In this document: positions 22,259 through 32,626 of the stretch, in pieces
Layout: every line of letters starts with the position of its first letter
Numbering within the stretch: position 1 is the stretch's first letter
NCBI GenBank assembly: GCA_048013815.1
Contig: CM106586.1
Span: 9,796,001-9,860,000 of the forward strand
Length of the DNA stretch: 64,000 bases
Direction of reading: 5' to 3'
From: Setoptus koraiensis
Lineage: Eukaryota > Arthropoda
Program-made: the position numbers and the translations under genes
The notes under the pieces: generated by a model
Databases searched by the model: none
Seen by the model: only the letters and a program-made list of their open reading frames with translations
What the model was told of the DNA's origin: nothing

Positions 22259-23058
22259 TGTCATTGGGCCCATGTTGCCTGCATGCTGTCTACACCTGTC
22301 CGGTGACAACGTGCGCTCGCCAATTCTGCGCACGCAATTCTGCGTGGGGCCCCTCACACTGTGAGGCTCAGAGGTGCAGCCGCCTACAACTCGCGCATGC
22401 AGCCATGAAAACGATTGCTGCAGAGGGGCCAGCGGCGCCGACGGGCACGACGGGGACGATGGAGCCAATGGGGCAGCGTACATTGTTTTGTCGATGTGCA
22501 CACTTTCTCAATGGCTGGCTGGCCGGCTGTCACACGACCGACAGACCAGACGGGGGGAGAGGCGACGAAAGGGGTCGCTCGCACAGCTCGCTGCATAGCG
22601 GACGCACCCGCCAACAACTGGCCAGACGATCGCGGGCCCCACACGGGTCCAAAAATATTGATCCAGTTGTGCGTGCCTGCGCTTGTTTAAAAATACACAC
22701 TTATGTATGTATCTGCAGATATATAAACTGTTGGATATACTGTCAGATATGTATAAACTGTTGGATATATATAAACTGTCGGGTATATTGTTGGATATAT
22801 GTGAACTGTTGGATATATTGTTGCGTATGCATGCATCCAACCAGCCTGCCAAATATGGCCGCTGGTATTGGGCCGTTTTTGGCCGTTTTTGGCCGTATTT
22901 GGCCGCATTTTTCCCGCATTTGGCCGCATTCGGCCGTATCTGGCATAGGGCCAATGGCAAGTTATTATTGGCGCCGCTCGGCACCGCGTCGCGTCGCATT
23001 GGGCCCCACAGCGGGCGCAGCAAACAGGCAGCCAGCTCCGTATACAAATATTTAATAT

Positions 23059-23178
23059 AATGCTCGTGAGTGATATAATGCCCGAGTATATGATGTAATG
23101 CCCGAGTATGTGATATAATGCTCGAGTATATGATGTGATGCTCGAGTATATGATATAATGCTCGAGTACTCGAGTGTG
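23059..23178 (+). repeat. 20-bp tandem array (ATGCTCGAGTATATGATATA)
   Basis: Five to six copies of a 20-bp unit with C/T and G/A variants, each carrying a CTCGAG or CCCGAG core. Confidence 0.85.
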
Positions 23179-24306
23179 TGATGCAATGAACGACCGTCGC
23201 ACTGCCCCCTATGTAATCGGGAATATAATCGCTTATATTATATAAGTTATATATATATATCTGGTCAGCCCAGGCCGGATATATTACCTAACTATACGTA
23301 TATGTTAGATATATATATAGTTGATATAGCCGATATATATAGTTGCACACAGATGCATGCGTAAAGGTAATAACGGTAAGAATAAAAATAAAAAAATTAC
23401 TAGCTCTGTGCGACTGTCAATTGCCAATTGCCGCTCGGTTGTGGGTGCCCGACGGGTGCCCGTCGGCGCGCCTCACGCCCACAACTGACGACGACTGCAC
23501 GACAAGCGAGCAGCATGTCATATACATACATCTATATATACTGACACTATGGCTGCCAGTGGGACCACAGTGACGTAATAGTGACTGGCGCATTGATGGC
23601 TCGGCTTGGCGCTTGCATCAGATTTAACGGGGTGCTCAAGCTGCCGAGCTGCGTGCTCGAAAGTGCAACCCGCGAACAGACAGTGTGTTGTCACCTGGGC
23701 ACAGAGGGCGCAGAAAGCGCCGAGGGCGCAGAGAAAACGCGTGGCCAAAGAACGCTGGTGTCGATGTTGTAAAGAACACTCGTCGATGCAAAGAACACAC
23801 AAGTCAGGCTGGCACAAAGGTTATTGAACAGCGAGGCCAAGTTCATGTTTGCTCTCGTGATGCTGCGCACTCTGGCGCCGCTGTAATGGCCGCCACTATT
23901 ACGTAATACGCAGTCGACATATTACGACGATTACGTATTACGGCGCTCGACAATGTCGAGTCGACTGTTCGACATGAGACACTCGACTGTTATTGCTCAC
24001 ATTGTGCCCTGTGTGTGTGTTACGTAACTGTGTATTCACATACATATTGCGCATACATTGCGCTGTTTGCTGGCGATAAGGCCGCTCACACACAAATAAT
24101 AATAATGGTGTCCACCAGTGTGTCTTGGGGCGAGTCTGCTGACCCCGGCGCATTCAGTTATTCGCCTTCTGTCGCAATCTGTTTCTAGTTTCCAATTTGC
24201 AGTTGGCTCCACTTAGTTTCGCCTCTATTCAGTTTCGCCTCTATTCAGCTTCGGTCTCTATTTAGTTTTGGTCTCTATGCGATGCGCCCGGCGCAATCTA
24301 TGCGCA

Positions 24307-24396
24307 CTCCGTGGTGCGGACTCCGCACCGCACACCCCGTAATGCGGTAATGGCCCCGTGATACGGAGTCTGCACCACGGAGTCCGCACCACGGAG
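24307..24396. repeat. Large hairpin with perfect 19-bp arms
   Basis: 24307-24325 (CTCCGTGGTGCGGACTCCG) is the exact reverse complement of 24378-24396. A second right-arm copy with one mismatch lies at 24364-24382, so either right arm could pair with the left one. Confidence 0.85.
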
Positions 24397-25002
24397 TCCG
24401 CACTGCGGAGGCGCATGCAGCCACGGAGCATATGCAGACTGTGTGTTGCGGAGGTCGGATATTCACATATCCACACGGCCGCGGTGACGGTGCACAGGCC
24501 CGGCCGGCAGCGGCAATGTGGCCAGTATTGGTCTCCGATGCACCACCACACGACGAGGCACCACCGCACTACCGTGCACCACCGCACCACCGTGCACCAC
24601 CACACGACAGTATGGCACCACATGACAGTATGGCACCGCACCACCACATGACAGTGTAGCACCGTGCACCACAAGGCACAAGCCGCCAGCAATGGCCATG
24701 GGGCCGTTGCACTAAACTGTTGTTTATCCGCTGTCGCAACGACGCCCGGTGGCTGCGTTGTTTGCCAAGTCGCAATGATGCAACCGACGCAACCGACGCA
24801 ACAAACGCAACAAACTGGCTGATGAATCGCATCGCTGGCGGCGCGCGCGGACCAGACTAGACTGACTCGTCGCTGTCTGCCCCCTCGTTCAGCTTTCTCC
24901 GTCGCTTCGAGTCGCTCGAGTCGCTCGTTCGAAGCCGACAATCCGCTAGTCGACTTGTCGCCAAACAACGGCAGCATCTGGAGGGCCAAATGTTGCCAAT
25001 CG

Positions 25003-25080
25003 TCGCTAGTCGCTAGTCGCTAGTCGCTAGTCGCTAGTCGCTAGTCGCTAGTCGCTAGTCGCTAGTCGCTTGTCGCTTGT
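25003..25080 (+). repeat. Heptamer tandem array (TCGCTAG)n
   Basis: Nine exact TCGCTAG units followed by two TCGCTTG units. The lack of divergence in the first nine suggests recent expansion. Confidence 0.95.
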
Positions 25081-26300
25081 GTCAAGTTCAAGCTCGGCAC
25101 GGCGACACAAGCAGAGAGAGTGTTGTTTGTGTCTGTTGCACAACATGTTATTGTGCTGCGAAATGGCTTCAATGAACACGACGGCCATGATGACGATAAG
25201 CGAGATAATGAATATAATATGGCAAGACATATCCACATATCACTCACAAGTGAGCCGTCAGTCGCTTTATTTGGCACCATATCGCACACAAACGTACGAG
25301 CATGTTGTTTGCAGATGCAATTGTGCAATACACATGCCATCAGAAATAATATGAAATAATATCATGTCGAGACAAAAACTCATCTAGTTTGTGTCTGTCT
25401 CTTAATTGCAATTTCGCTCGCTCGCTCGTTGTCACCGTTAACTTCGGCCTTCAATTCAAGGCTGTTACAATTGCGGATACAATTGCGATTGTATATCAAC
25501 AACAGCCACAATTTTGCGCCAGTGTGCGGCCGAAAATTTAAAATTGATCATTGATCGGACTCAATCCATTGACTTGCTGGGCATGTATTGCTGAGCATAT
25601 ATTGCTGAGCATGATGAGCAAATATCAATTCACCTCCATCACACTGTAATGATTACAGGCGCCCTGGCGAGGGGCCCGGGCACCACACACAAACATAGAC
25701 ACACCGGCGGTGATAATGGTGATAATGTCACAAAACAATGCATCAATTTGTTGAATGTGACTCCATCACTAAGCTGCCAGCCATACAGCGCGCCAACAAA
25801 ACAATCACCAGCTATGTACGCAAAGCGACAATTTTTCCTCCCAATTATTGGCAACCACCACTTCCGGTTGCTCGTTCTCTTTTTGCTGCTTTTTTCTTTT
25901 CCAAGTGTCACTAAAGCAGTCTTACATATGTTATATATTGTACATGATATATTGTGTATGATATATTGTGTATGGTGGGCTAAGTAAAACTTTCCCGTCG
26001 TCACATGTTGGTCATCGCCGCTCGCTTGATACAATAGTTTGCAGCGCACAATCGGTAACGCACAACGCAATTTCCGGCTGTTTGCTAGAGGGCCCTGTTG
26101 TTGTGCGATGCCTCATGTCACAGTATCAGATCTCTTGTTGCTCTCTGTCAAATTCGATGTATAAATAACAACATGCGCATGTGTTGGCTTGGTTGCACAA
26201 ATGAAGGATAATTGGTGAAATCTTTTTCATCAAAATGCTATTTATTCAATTTTCATTTTAGACAATTTGTGCGATTCACCTATTCGATTGTGCCACACAA

Positions 26301-26756
26301 TTACTCATCTGAAAGCGGTAAACAAGTGCAGAAACTGTGGTCTACCCGACCTTTTCGACCGTACCAGCCGCAACATCCGGAACACATTTGCTCGTGATAC
26401 TGTGTATTGTATCCGAGATGGGTGTGGCAACTTTCAGGTCCTTTTTCGAAGGGACCCGGTCTTCTGAGGGGCGCTTCTTCGCTCTTCTCTTGCGCTTCTT
26501 GCTCATGCACCTCAGGCTGTTGGGCCAATTTTTCGCACTCTGTCATCTTGGCCGTTATCTCTTGATGCAATTTTTGCTCCTTCTGTTGATGTAATCGAGT
26601 CGCTCTACCTCCCGAGGACAACTCTTGGAGGGATTGCTGAAGTGCCGACAGCTCCGATTGGCATTTTTGCAAGCTGACGTTATCGCACGACACCGAAGCC
26701 GAGAATTCGACCATTGGGATGGCGCAAATCACCAATAAACTGATTGCGATATGCAT
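26301..26756 (-). CDS. Small secreted coiled-coil protein with cysteine-rich end, unrecognised
   Basis: From the ATG at 26756 the product has 151 residues. It starts with a good signal peptide (MHIAISLLVICAIPMVEFSA), then a charged heptad-like stretch rich in Gln, Glu and Lys (LQKCQSELSALQQSLQELSS). It ends in a segment with six cysteines including CSGCC and CTC. An ATG 90 bases upstream in the same frame would bury the signal peptide and was not chosen. No family is recognised; a salivary, venom-like or cuticular secreted protein is possible but not shown. AT-rich flanks and the normal codon pattern set it apart from the desert on its left. Confidence 0.5.
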   Translation of the reverse strand: MHIAISLLVICAIPMVEFSASVSCDNVSLQKCQSELSALQQSLQELSSGGRATRLHQQKEQKLHQEITAKMTECEKLAQQPEVHEQEAQEKSEEAPLRRPGPFEKGPESCHTHLGYNTQYHEQMCSGCCGWYGRKGRVDHSFCTCLPLSDE

Positions 26757-26846
26757 TGTAGACCTGTGAGTTGGTTTATGATGATATGATTGGATGACAG
26801 AACAGAGAATTGTAACTAGAAATATATCGCGGGGTTTTTTGTACAT

Positions 26847-27672
26847 GGTGCGTGTTATATTGATTATTCTGTTAGATCGTATAGAGCCTCCATAATGGAG
26901 GTTACGTACGTAGATCCTATTGTATGTGTCCGACTTGAATTGTACCTTTACAAGGGTTGATGTTTGAACAAGACCAAAAGAAAAACTTCTATTTCTAATC
27001 GTGACTCTATGAAGATTTCAAGTTAGACTACTGCCAGCACTTGGCTTTTATACCATTTTTTTTTTCATAGGCCTATCTAAGTTTCATAGAGAATTACAAT
27101 GAGCTACGCAGTCATAAATAGACCCCTCACTCCGACTTTGAACAAATGTCGTCATAACAAGCTACACAAATAGCTGCACAGCGTCGGAAAAAGGTGACAC
27201 TTTACACTCATCGTAGACAGATATTTCCAGCAATAACACGAGCTGTCTGGTTCCAATCTAATTTTTTCCTCAATATACTCCACTTTCATTCCAACTTGAC
27301 TTTTAATGTACAGTAAACCACGAATATCCATGCATTGATCTGACATACACGTTAGCACATGACTGGCATGATGCACAATGATTGATCACAGTCGCATCGG
27401 AACACTATACGTTACAGTCTGGAGCTGAACATTTTGAGGGGACCCGTCTGTCAACATGAAGAAACGCTGTCGATTTGTCTATCGCGAAAGCCTCGATAGA
27501 GAGAGACAGAGAGAGAGAGAGAATTGGCGTTATCCATGGTCTTTCCGATAAGCTAAACTGACTCGGATTGCCTGATTTGGTTGCGCCGGTGACAGACAAA
27601 CTTGAGTTAAGATTGGTGGGATTGGCAGCCTTTTAATATACGAAATATTTACAGTTTCAGTATCAGTTGCTT
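26847..27672. other. Intergenic region between the secreted protein and MOCS1
   Basis: Contains the presumptive promoter of the secreted protein on the right side of its start, a small hairpin CCTCCAT-A-ATGGAGG (~26887-26901) and a (GA)n run at ~27500-27521. A 74-codon minus frame at 27152-27376 opens only from GTG and matches nothing I know. Confidence 0.4.
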
Positions 27673-29553
27673 CTAATAGTGTCCCTTGGATTTTGATAGC
27701 AATCTTATTTCTGATATGGTCATTTGCTTGTTCACGCTCTTGCACATATCATAGATGGTTAGCAATGCAATGCTCGTGGCCAATAAACATTCCATCTCAA
27801 CACCTGTAGAGAAGCTCGTTTTCACTGTCGATTTCACTGTGATGGAACCCGCGTCAAAATTCACCTCCGTCTCAACATTTATGCAGCTTAAATTTATTTG
27901 ATGACACAGCGGAATAATCTGGCTAGTGCTTTTTGCGGCCATTATGCCCGCTAGTTTGGCCGTAGTCAACAAATCACCTTTGATTAGTTTGCCCCGACTT
28001 AACAAATCCAGCACTTCCCGTCCGACAAATATTTGACCTGTAGCAGTGGCCTGTCTGCTTGATTTTTTCTTGCTCGATATGTCCACCATTCTTATCTTGC
28101 CATTCGAATCTAGATGACTAAAATTTTCTTCAGCTGCAGCAGTCGCGGAGGTGTGTAGCATTCTTTGGGCGCCTAGCAGTTGTGTGTTATGTAAGATTGA
28201 TAACAATAATGGAGCTCATATATGAGAGAAGAACATCCTCAAATACTGTCTGCGGGGCCAACAAGTTCTCATATGGATTTACATGTAATATGTAATACCA
28301 ACTAATTAATAACAGAGAATCATATCAGTTACCCACCGATCTTGACCATGGGCCTATTGGCCATTCTGGACAGGGCTAATCCACCTGAAGAGTATAGAGT
28401 AAACACATTTGTCTAACATTATTATCGGGCTAAAATGTAACATACTGTTGCTCTGAAATCTTACCTTACCTGCATGACGTTCGTGCTTTCGAAGTAGACT
28501 GGCAGCGATTGAATTGATTATTTCATTATCGTTGGCACCATTTCGAATGAGATCTCTAATTGACACTTCCTCCGCTCCAAACAAACAAACTTTAAGTGAC
28601 CCGTCTGCTGTAATTCTCAACCTGTTGCAACTAGAGCAAAAATTGTCACTCATGGAACTAATGAAACCTACAGTACCCAAGAAGTTGGGACAGTTGAAAT
28701 TTTTACTCGTATCATGCGCATCATGAGATTTCATTGGCTTGAAGTCGGGATAATATCGCCTGATTGTTTCGATTAGTTCCTTAGCGGGAACCATTTTTTC
28801 TTTTGACCAACCATTGAAATCGAACGGCATATACTCGATAAATCTGACATGAAGACGATTATGTTCCGCCAATTGTACGAAATCCACCACTTCGTCGTCA
28901 TTTTCTCCCCTTAAAACAACACAATTCAATTTGATTACATCAAATGGCGATACCAGCGCCTCTCTTATGCCAACAATAACTGCGCTCAGACCTTTTCGTC
29001 GTGACATTCTCTCGAATCTGTCTGGTTTTAGAGTGTCTAGGCTGATGTTGACATTGTTCAAACCTGATCAACGATCAACATGGTCTCACCGTTACTAATC
29101 TTGCACAGGTACATGATATAATGCAAATCGGTTGTTGTTGTTATTAGTTTATCGGGCAACTATTGACTCACCTGAATTATAGAGGAGCGAGCATTTGTTT
29201 TGTAGATTCACTCCATTGGTGGTCATACCAATTATGTTGAGTCCCGTCGACTTTAAGCTATTGAGCTTGCTTATCAGCGGTATCGTTTTATGATCAATCA
29301 TGGGCTCACCACCAGTCAATCGGATCTTATTGATTCCACACTTTTCAACTAAAACCTTCGAAACTCTGAATATCTCATCAATGGTTAACAATTTATCCTT
29401 AGGCGTAGCTTCTATACCCTCGGCAGGCATACAGTACCTGCAACGCAAATTGCATTTATCTGTTACTGATATTCGGAGATAGGTGTGCTGTCGTTGGAAT
29501 TTATCTTTCAGTAACGAGGAGCCCAAATTTGATATCACTTTCTTCGCCTGCAT
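27673..29553 (-). CDS. MOCS1: MOCS1 (MOCS1A and MOCS1B; MoaA/MoaC-type molybdenum cofactor step 1), 4 exons with alternative ending
   Basis: Exons 29172-29553, 28470-29063 and 28329-28384 give a 343-residue MOCS1A. It has the radical-SAM motif CNLRCRYC (Cys 34, 38, 41), the second Fe-S cluster motif CSSCNRLRITADGSLKVC, and the family's C-terminal Gly-Gly just before a stop. Exon 27673-28172 encodes MOCS1B (MoaC-like; LDSNGKIRMVDIS, PLCHQINLS, VEMECLLATSIALLTIYDMC). MOCS1A and MOCS1B convert GTP to cyclic pyranopterin monophosphate. If the donor G|GTGGGTAA at 28337/28336 is used, the frame continues exactly into MOCS1B and skips Gly-Gly; if not, MOCS1A ends in Gly-Gly. Human MOCS1 makes the same choice. 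The ATG at 29553 leaves a short N-terminus; an upstream targeting exon cannot be excluded. Confidence 0.93.
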
Positions 29554-29699
29554 CGTTATCTGCTGAATCACTAAATTTCTCAAACGAACTGCAAGACAAT
29601 TGCTGAATAATATATTTACCAAAAGTGAATAACATATTAGGAAAAAAAAAGCTTGTCGACAACTGCAAGATCGCTATTTCTGAAAAATGCCACATTGTC

Positions 29700-30230
29700 T
29701 ACATGTGACAGGAAGACGATGCGCAAGTGTCAAGATGAAAAACTAGATAGGTCTCGTTTGATTTGAATACTGATAAGTCCATTTACTATTGTCATCATGA
29801 GATGTGATCATTTGGCAGCTGTTACGGCCGTAGATCTTTTAAACTTTAATAAGCCCGCCTCTGTCCACTGACTGAGGGAACAACAAGTTTTCTGTCTCTA
29901 TTCAAAGCATTCAATAGAATAAGAAGAAAAAGAGCAAGCCGTAATCGCCAGAACAATTTCAACCCAACTGCAAGCATTATTCAAATTATCATCATAAGAT
30001 AGGAATTGAAAGAACTCATCACTCTATTATGACTGATAATGTTGCTTATTATCACTGGGTCCAGTTCTGGTATAGGCGAGGCCACAGCAAAATGATCTCT
30101 CAAGAAGAGATATCTGGTTGTCATTACAGGTAGCAAGCAAGAAAAATTTGACAAAGTTGTACAAGATTGTAAAGGTTTATCCCCTAAGAGATTTGAGCCG
30201 TTGTGGTCGACTTTCGTCAACTGATGACCA
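29700..30230. other. Intergenic region upstream of MOCS1
   Basis: AT-rich; holds the MOCS1 promoter on its left side. I see no coding sequence that I can support, only a 116-codon minus frame overlapping its right half with no similarity. Confidence 0.4.
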
Positions 30231-30537
30231 TTAGTTAACAATGTTGGAATAACTGAGGTCCGCAAACCTGTTGGAGGCACCCGTATCGTATGGTCGGTCG
30301 CGTAGGCGAGTCTGAACGAAAACGACAGCATATTTGGCTTCGGACGACGCAGTTTTCATAACCGGAATCGATCTGGTGATTGACGGCGCCGTCCTCATCA
30401 GACCTAGCTCTATGGCTTCAACTATAAGGCAAAAACAATAAGCTCAGTTTACCTTGCTGGCTGATGAATGTACGAGTTTCTGCTCTGACAAGGTCCAAGG
30501 TAAATGCGTCCGGGTTTGAAAAGAGGGACGATGTCAT
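30231..30537 (-). CDS. Possible 91-residue protein with a 31-nt intron, unrecognised
   Basis: ATG at 30537 in a fair context (AAACATGAC) opens MTSSLFSNPDAFTLDLVRAE and runs 28 codons to CAAG|GTAAACTG. A polypyrimidine tract and acceptor (TTGTTTTTGCCTTATAG) follow, and the frame resumes with VEAIELGLMRTAPSITRS and stops at 30231. The intron would be 30422-30452, 31 nt. Phase is kept. The composition is protein-like, but I recognise no family. It would be transcribed divergently from the DAPIT gene. Alternatives are chance or a decayed gene. Confidence 0.3.
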
Positions 30538-30924
30538 GTTTAATAAAAGAAAAATGCTCAGGCGAACCAAAGTAAAGGTGCTAATTCATGTGTCAGATAA
30601 TTATTAAATCGGCAAGTAATTTCTGTAAACTACTATTTTATTGTTCGAGCAATGTTTTCTTTTTGTTGTTGACAATTTTTGAATTTGGCAAACTTATATT
30701 GGTGCATGCGCATGGTATTTTATCCATGCTCTTGGTGTACTCCTGTAAATATTGGCACACTCGAGGTCATCTGATTGAATTCGCAACGATTGCATTAATC
30801 ATTGAAACAAGAATATTTGGTTACTATATTGTTAATTATATAACCAGCCATCAGTCGCACCAGATAGCTACATAGATACAACTTACCAGCAATTAGCCAC
30901 CAAGCAGTCAACCAATTAGCAGGC

Positions 30925-31119
30925 ATGGCAGGTCACTCTAACGCAGATCCCGATGTTGTAGACGGAGTTAAGTTGGTAGGATGGAATAGAGTATTCAATT
31001 CATACACAGATTATGGTAGAAGAAATTTTGGTGCCGTGTCCCTCGCTGGATGGGCTCTAATATTCGGTTATTTCATGCTGAGGCCAAAGAAGCCTGTTGA
31101 ACCCAAGAAGGCACCATGA
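30925..31119 (+). CDS. DAPIT / ATP synthase membrane subunit k (USMG5)
   Basis: 64 residues from the ATG at 30925. The central block RVFNSYTDYGRRNF, followed by one membrane helix (VSLAGWALIFGYFML) and RPKKP, matches DAPIT (human YFNSYTLTGRMN ... LYFKLRSKK). DAPIT is a small single-helix subunit at the dimer interface of mitochondrial ATP synthase. The length fits the family (58 residues in human). The gene is intronless; its stop lies 193 bp from that of the convergent secreted-protein gene. Confidence 0.85.
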   Translation: MAGHSNADPDVVDGVKLVGWNRVFNSYTDYGRRNFGAVSLAGWALIFGYFMLRPKKPVEPKKAP

Positions 31120-31312
31120 TACCCTGTTAACTCTTTACTAATGGTCTTGTTAGTACGTCGTCATACCTAAAATTGTCTAATACCTATTGTTTGATGGCAA
31201 TTGCACAACAGCAGAGGTCAACATTAGTAGCAAGTCATATGATGATAGCTGTTAGTTAGCTCTATTATATAAAACATGTTCATCGTCAATTAAATTAGCG
31301 CCAGCATCACTA

Positions 31313-32158
31313 CTACCTACCCTCAACTCCGAATCTCTCTCCCAATGATTCCGTTTGTTGACTCTTGGAGAAACTCTGTAGGCCGTTGCTCACAGACTCT
31401 ACTGATAGACCTTTCTTAGCTGCAACCTGGATAGTTTCCCTCTTTTCCTCGAATGGTCCAGCCGACAAGCTCAAACTGGCGAATGGGTTAGCCAGGACCA
31501 GTTCATCATTTGGTTTACAGGTCGCGTAAGCCACTAGACAATCCTGACCAGTCAAGCCATGGCTCAACGCCTTGTAGTACCCGCTTCCTTCAAACCATTG
31601 TGGTGGTATTTTGCCGAGGTGTTCCTTGAATCGGCCCATTTGTATGCCGACTTGACATAAGACTTTCAATCTGCACTCGTTAGGCACAAAAAGCTTTTCC
31701 AAAATTTTCACTGATTTTGATATGGGATGTCCATCTTTCGACAATAGTTCCTCCCCTAGAAGAACATTCAATCTGTCTTTGGGAATCTTGAATGTTGTAC
31801 TAACATAATCAACCAGACCGCTGGGGTTGTTCATGAATTTTTGAACTCCATCAACAAAAGTTGATTCACTGATAGTTTTGCCGAATCCGTTGAAAAGTTC
31901 AAGTCCCGCAATATTCGATGTGTCGAATGGCAACTTCTGTTGGACTCCCTCGCCAGTCTTACCAGGAGTACCTACAAGTCCGCCAAATTGTCCCATATAT
32001 TGATTTCCATAGGTACTCAGTGTCTTTCCAAGCTGATTTATGTCAAATTGAGAGGCCAAAGTATCTACAGATCCTGAACTCCCTTGAACGCCGCCGGCAG
32101 CGACGGTTTTTAGTGCCAAAAGTGAGCACACTAAAAGCGATACTAATTTGATGGACAT
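31313..32158 (-). CDS. Secreted protein of unknown function with arthropod-type paired cysteines
   Basis: 281 residues with a clear signal peptide (MSIKLVSLLVCSLLALKTVAAG). The middle is Gly/Ser/Gln-rich and low complexity. The second half contains CRLKVLCQVG and, about 45 residues on, DCLVAYATC, separated by YYKALSHGLTGQ. This spacing resembles a widespread but uncharacterised family of arthropod secreted proteins with two cysteine pairs; I recall the pattern but cannot name a domain accession. It should be extracellular with two disulphides. Single exon; the promoter would lie at 32160-32350. Confidence 0.7.
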   Translation of the reverse strand: MSIKLVSLLVCSLLALKTVAAGGVQGSSGSVDTLASQFDINQLGKTLSTYGNQYMGQFGGLVGTPGKTGEGVQQKLPFDTSNIAGLELFNGFGKTISESTFVDGVQKFMNNPSGLVDYVSTTFKIPKDRLNVLLGEELLSKDGHPISKSVKILEKLFVPNECRLKVLCQVGIQMGRFKEHLGKIPPQWFEGSGYYKALSHGLTGQDCLVAYATCKPNDELVLANPFASLSLSAGPFEEKRETIQVAAKKGLSVESVSNGLQSFSKSQQTESLGERFGVEGR

Positions 32159-32626
32159 GTTGGTCGTGTAGGTGGTTCTGTTGGAACTTGTGCCGGAAAT
32201 TCAGATACTACTATGTGATCTTTCTATACTTTGACTTGTCTTCTGTTAATTGTTAGTTGATTGATACTTGATTAGATCACTAAGCAGAATGACTTTATCT
32301 CCATCTGATTTTTCCTTTTTATATTTGTAGCGAAAAGAGAATGCAATGGTTAGAATCATCAGGAGACATTCGAAAACAAATGAATGGCTTCTGTACGATA
32401 GTGACGATGATTAAAAGATATAAATTGACCGTAACTACTCTCGAAGAAACTGGCCAGTATTTGATATGTACTCAATTTATAATACATAAATATTGAATTA
32501 TGCAGTATACATTGCTCTTTATTATCATTATTATATGGTCCGTAACAATCGATACATATTAATTGTCGCCTGACTTGTTCCATGTTTGTAATAAAACATA
32601 TCTTTATTATTTTCATAATGTATTAG
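32159..32626. other. AT-rich intergenic region
   Basis: Promoter side of the secreted-protein gene on the left and 3' flank of the coiled-coil gene on the right. No gene seen. Confidence 0.4.

Larger units (their letters stand above)
16531..26300. other. 9.8-kb gene-poor region of short tandem arrays and hairpins
   Basis: I find no reading frame with recognisable domains, signal peptide or exon structure; the many open frames are repeat-driven. From ~21 to 25 kb the DNA becomes GC- and CpG-rich, unlike the AT-rich genes around it. Different short units are tandemly repeated every few hundred bases: 17658-17720, 18216-18296, 19210-19310, 21300-21345, 22161-22258, 22700-22820, 22855-22930, 23059-23178, 24530-24660 and 25003-25080. 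It begins with the MFSD4 promoter. The rest could be regulatory, heterochromatic, or intronic sequence of an unseen transcript. Confidence 0.6.

Noticed and set aside
20926-23202. Many long frames on both strands, up to 290 codons
   Set aside because: Created by 12-, 15- and 20-bp arrays and GC-rich composition; no domain, and several frames are open at once.
27152-27376. Cysteine-containing 74-codon minus frame
   Set aside because: Starts only from GTG with a stop just upstream; no recognisable pattern.
29981-30331. 116-codon minus frame beginning MLSFSFRLAYATD
   Set aside because: Overlaps the better-structured 91-residue candidate in another frame; no similarity.
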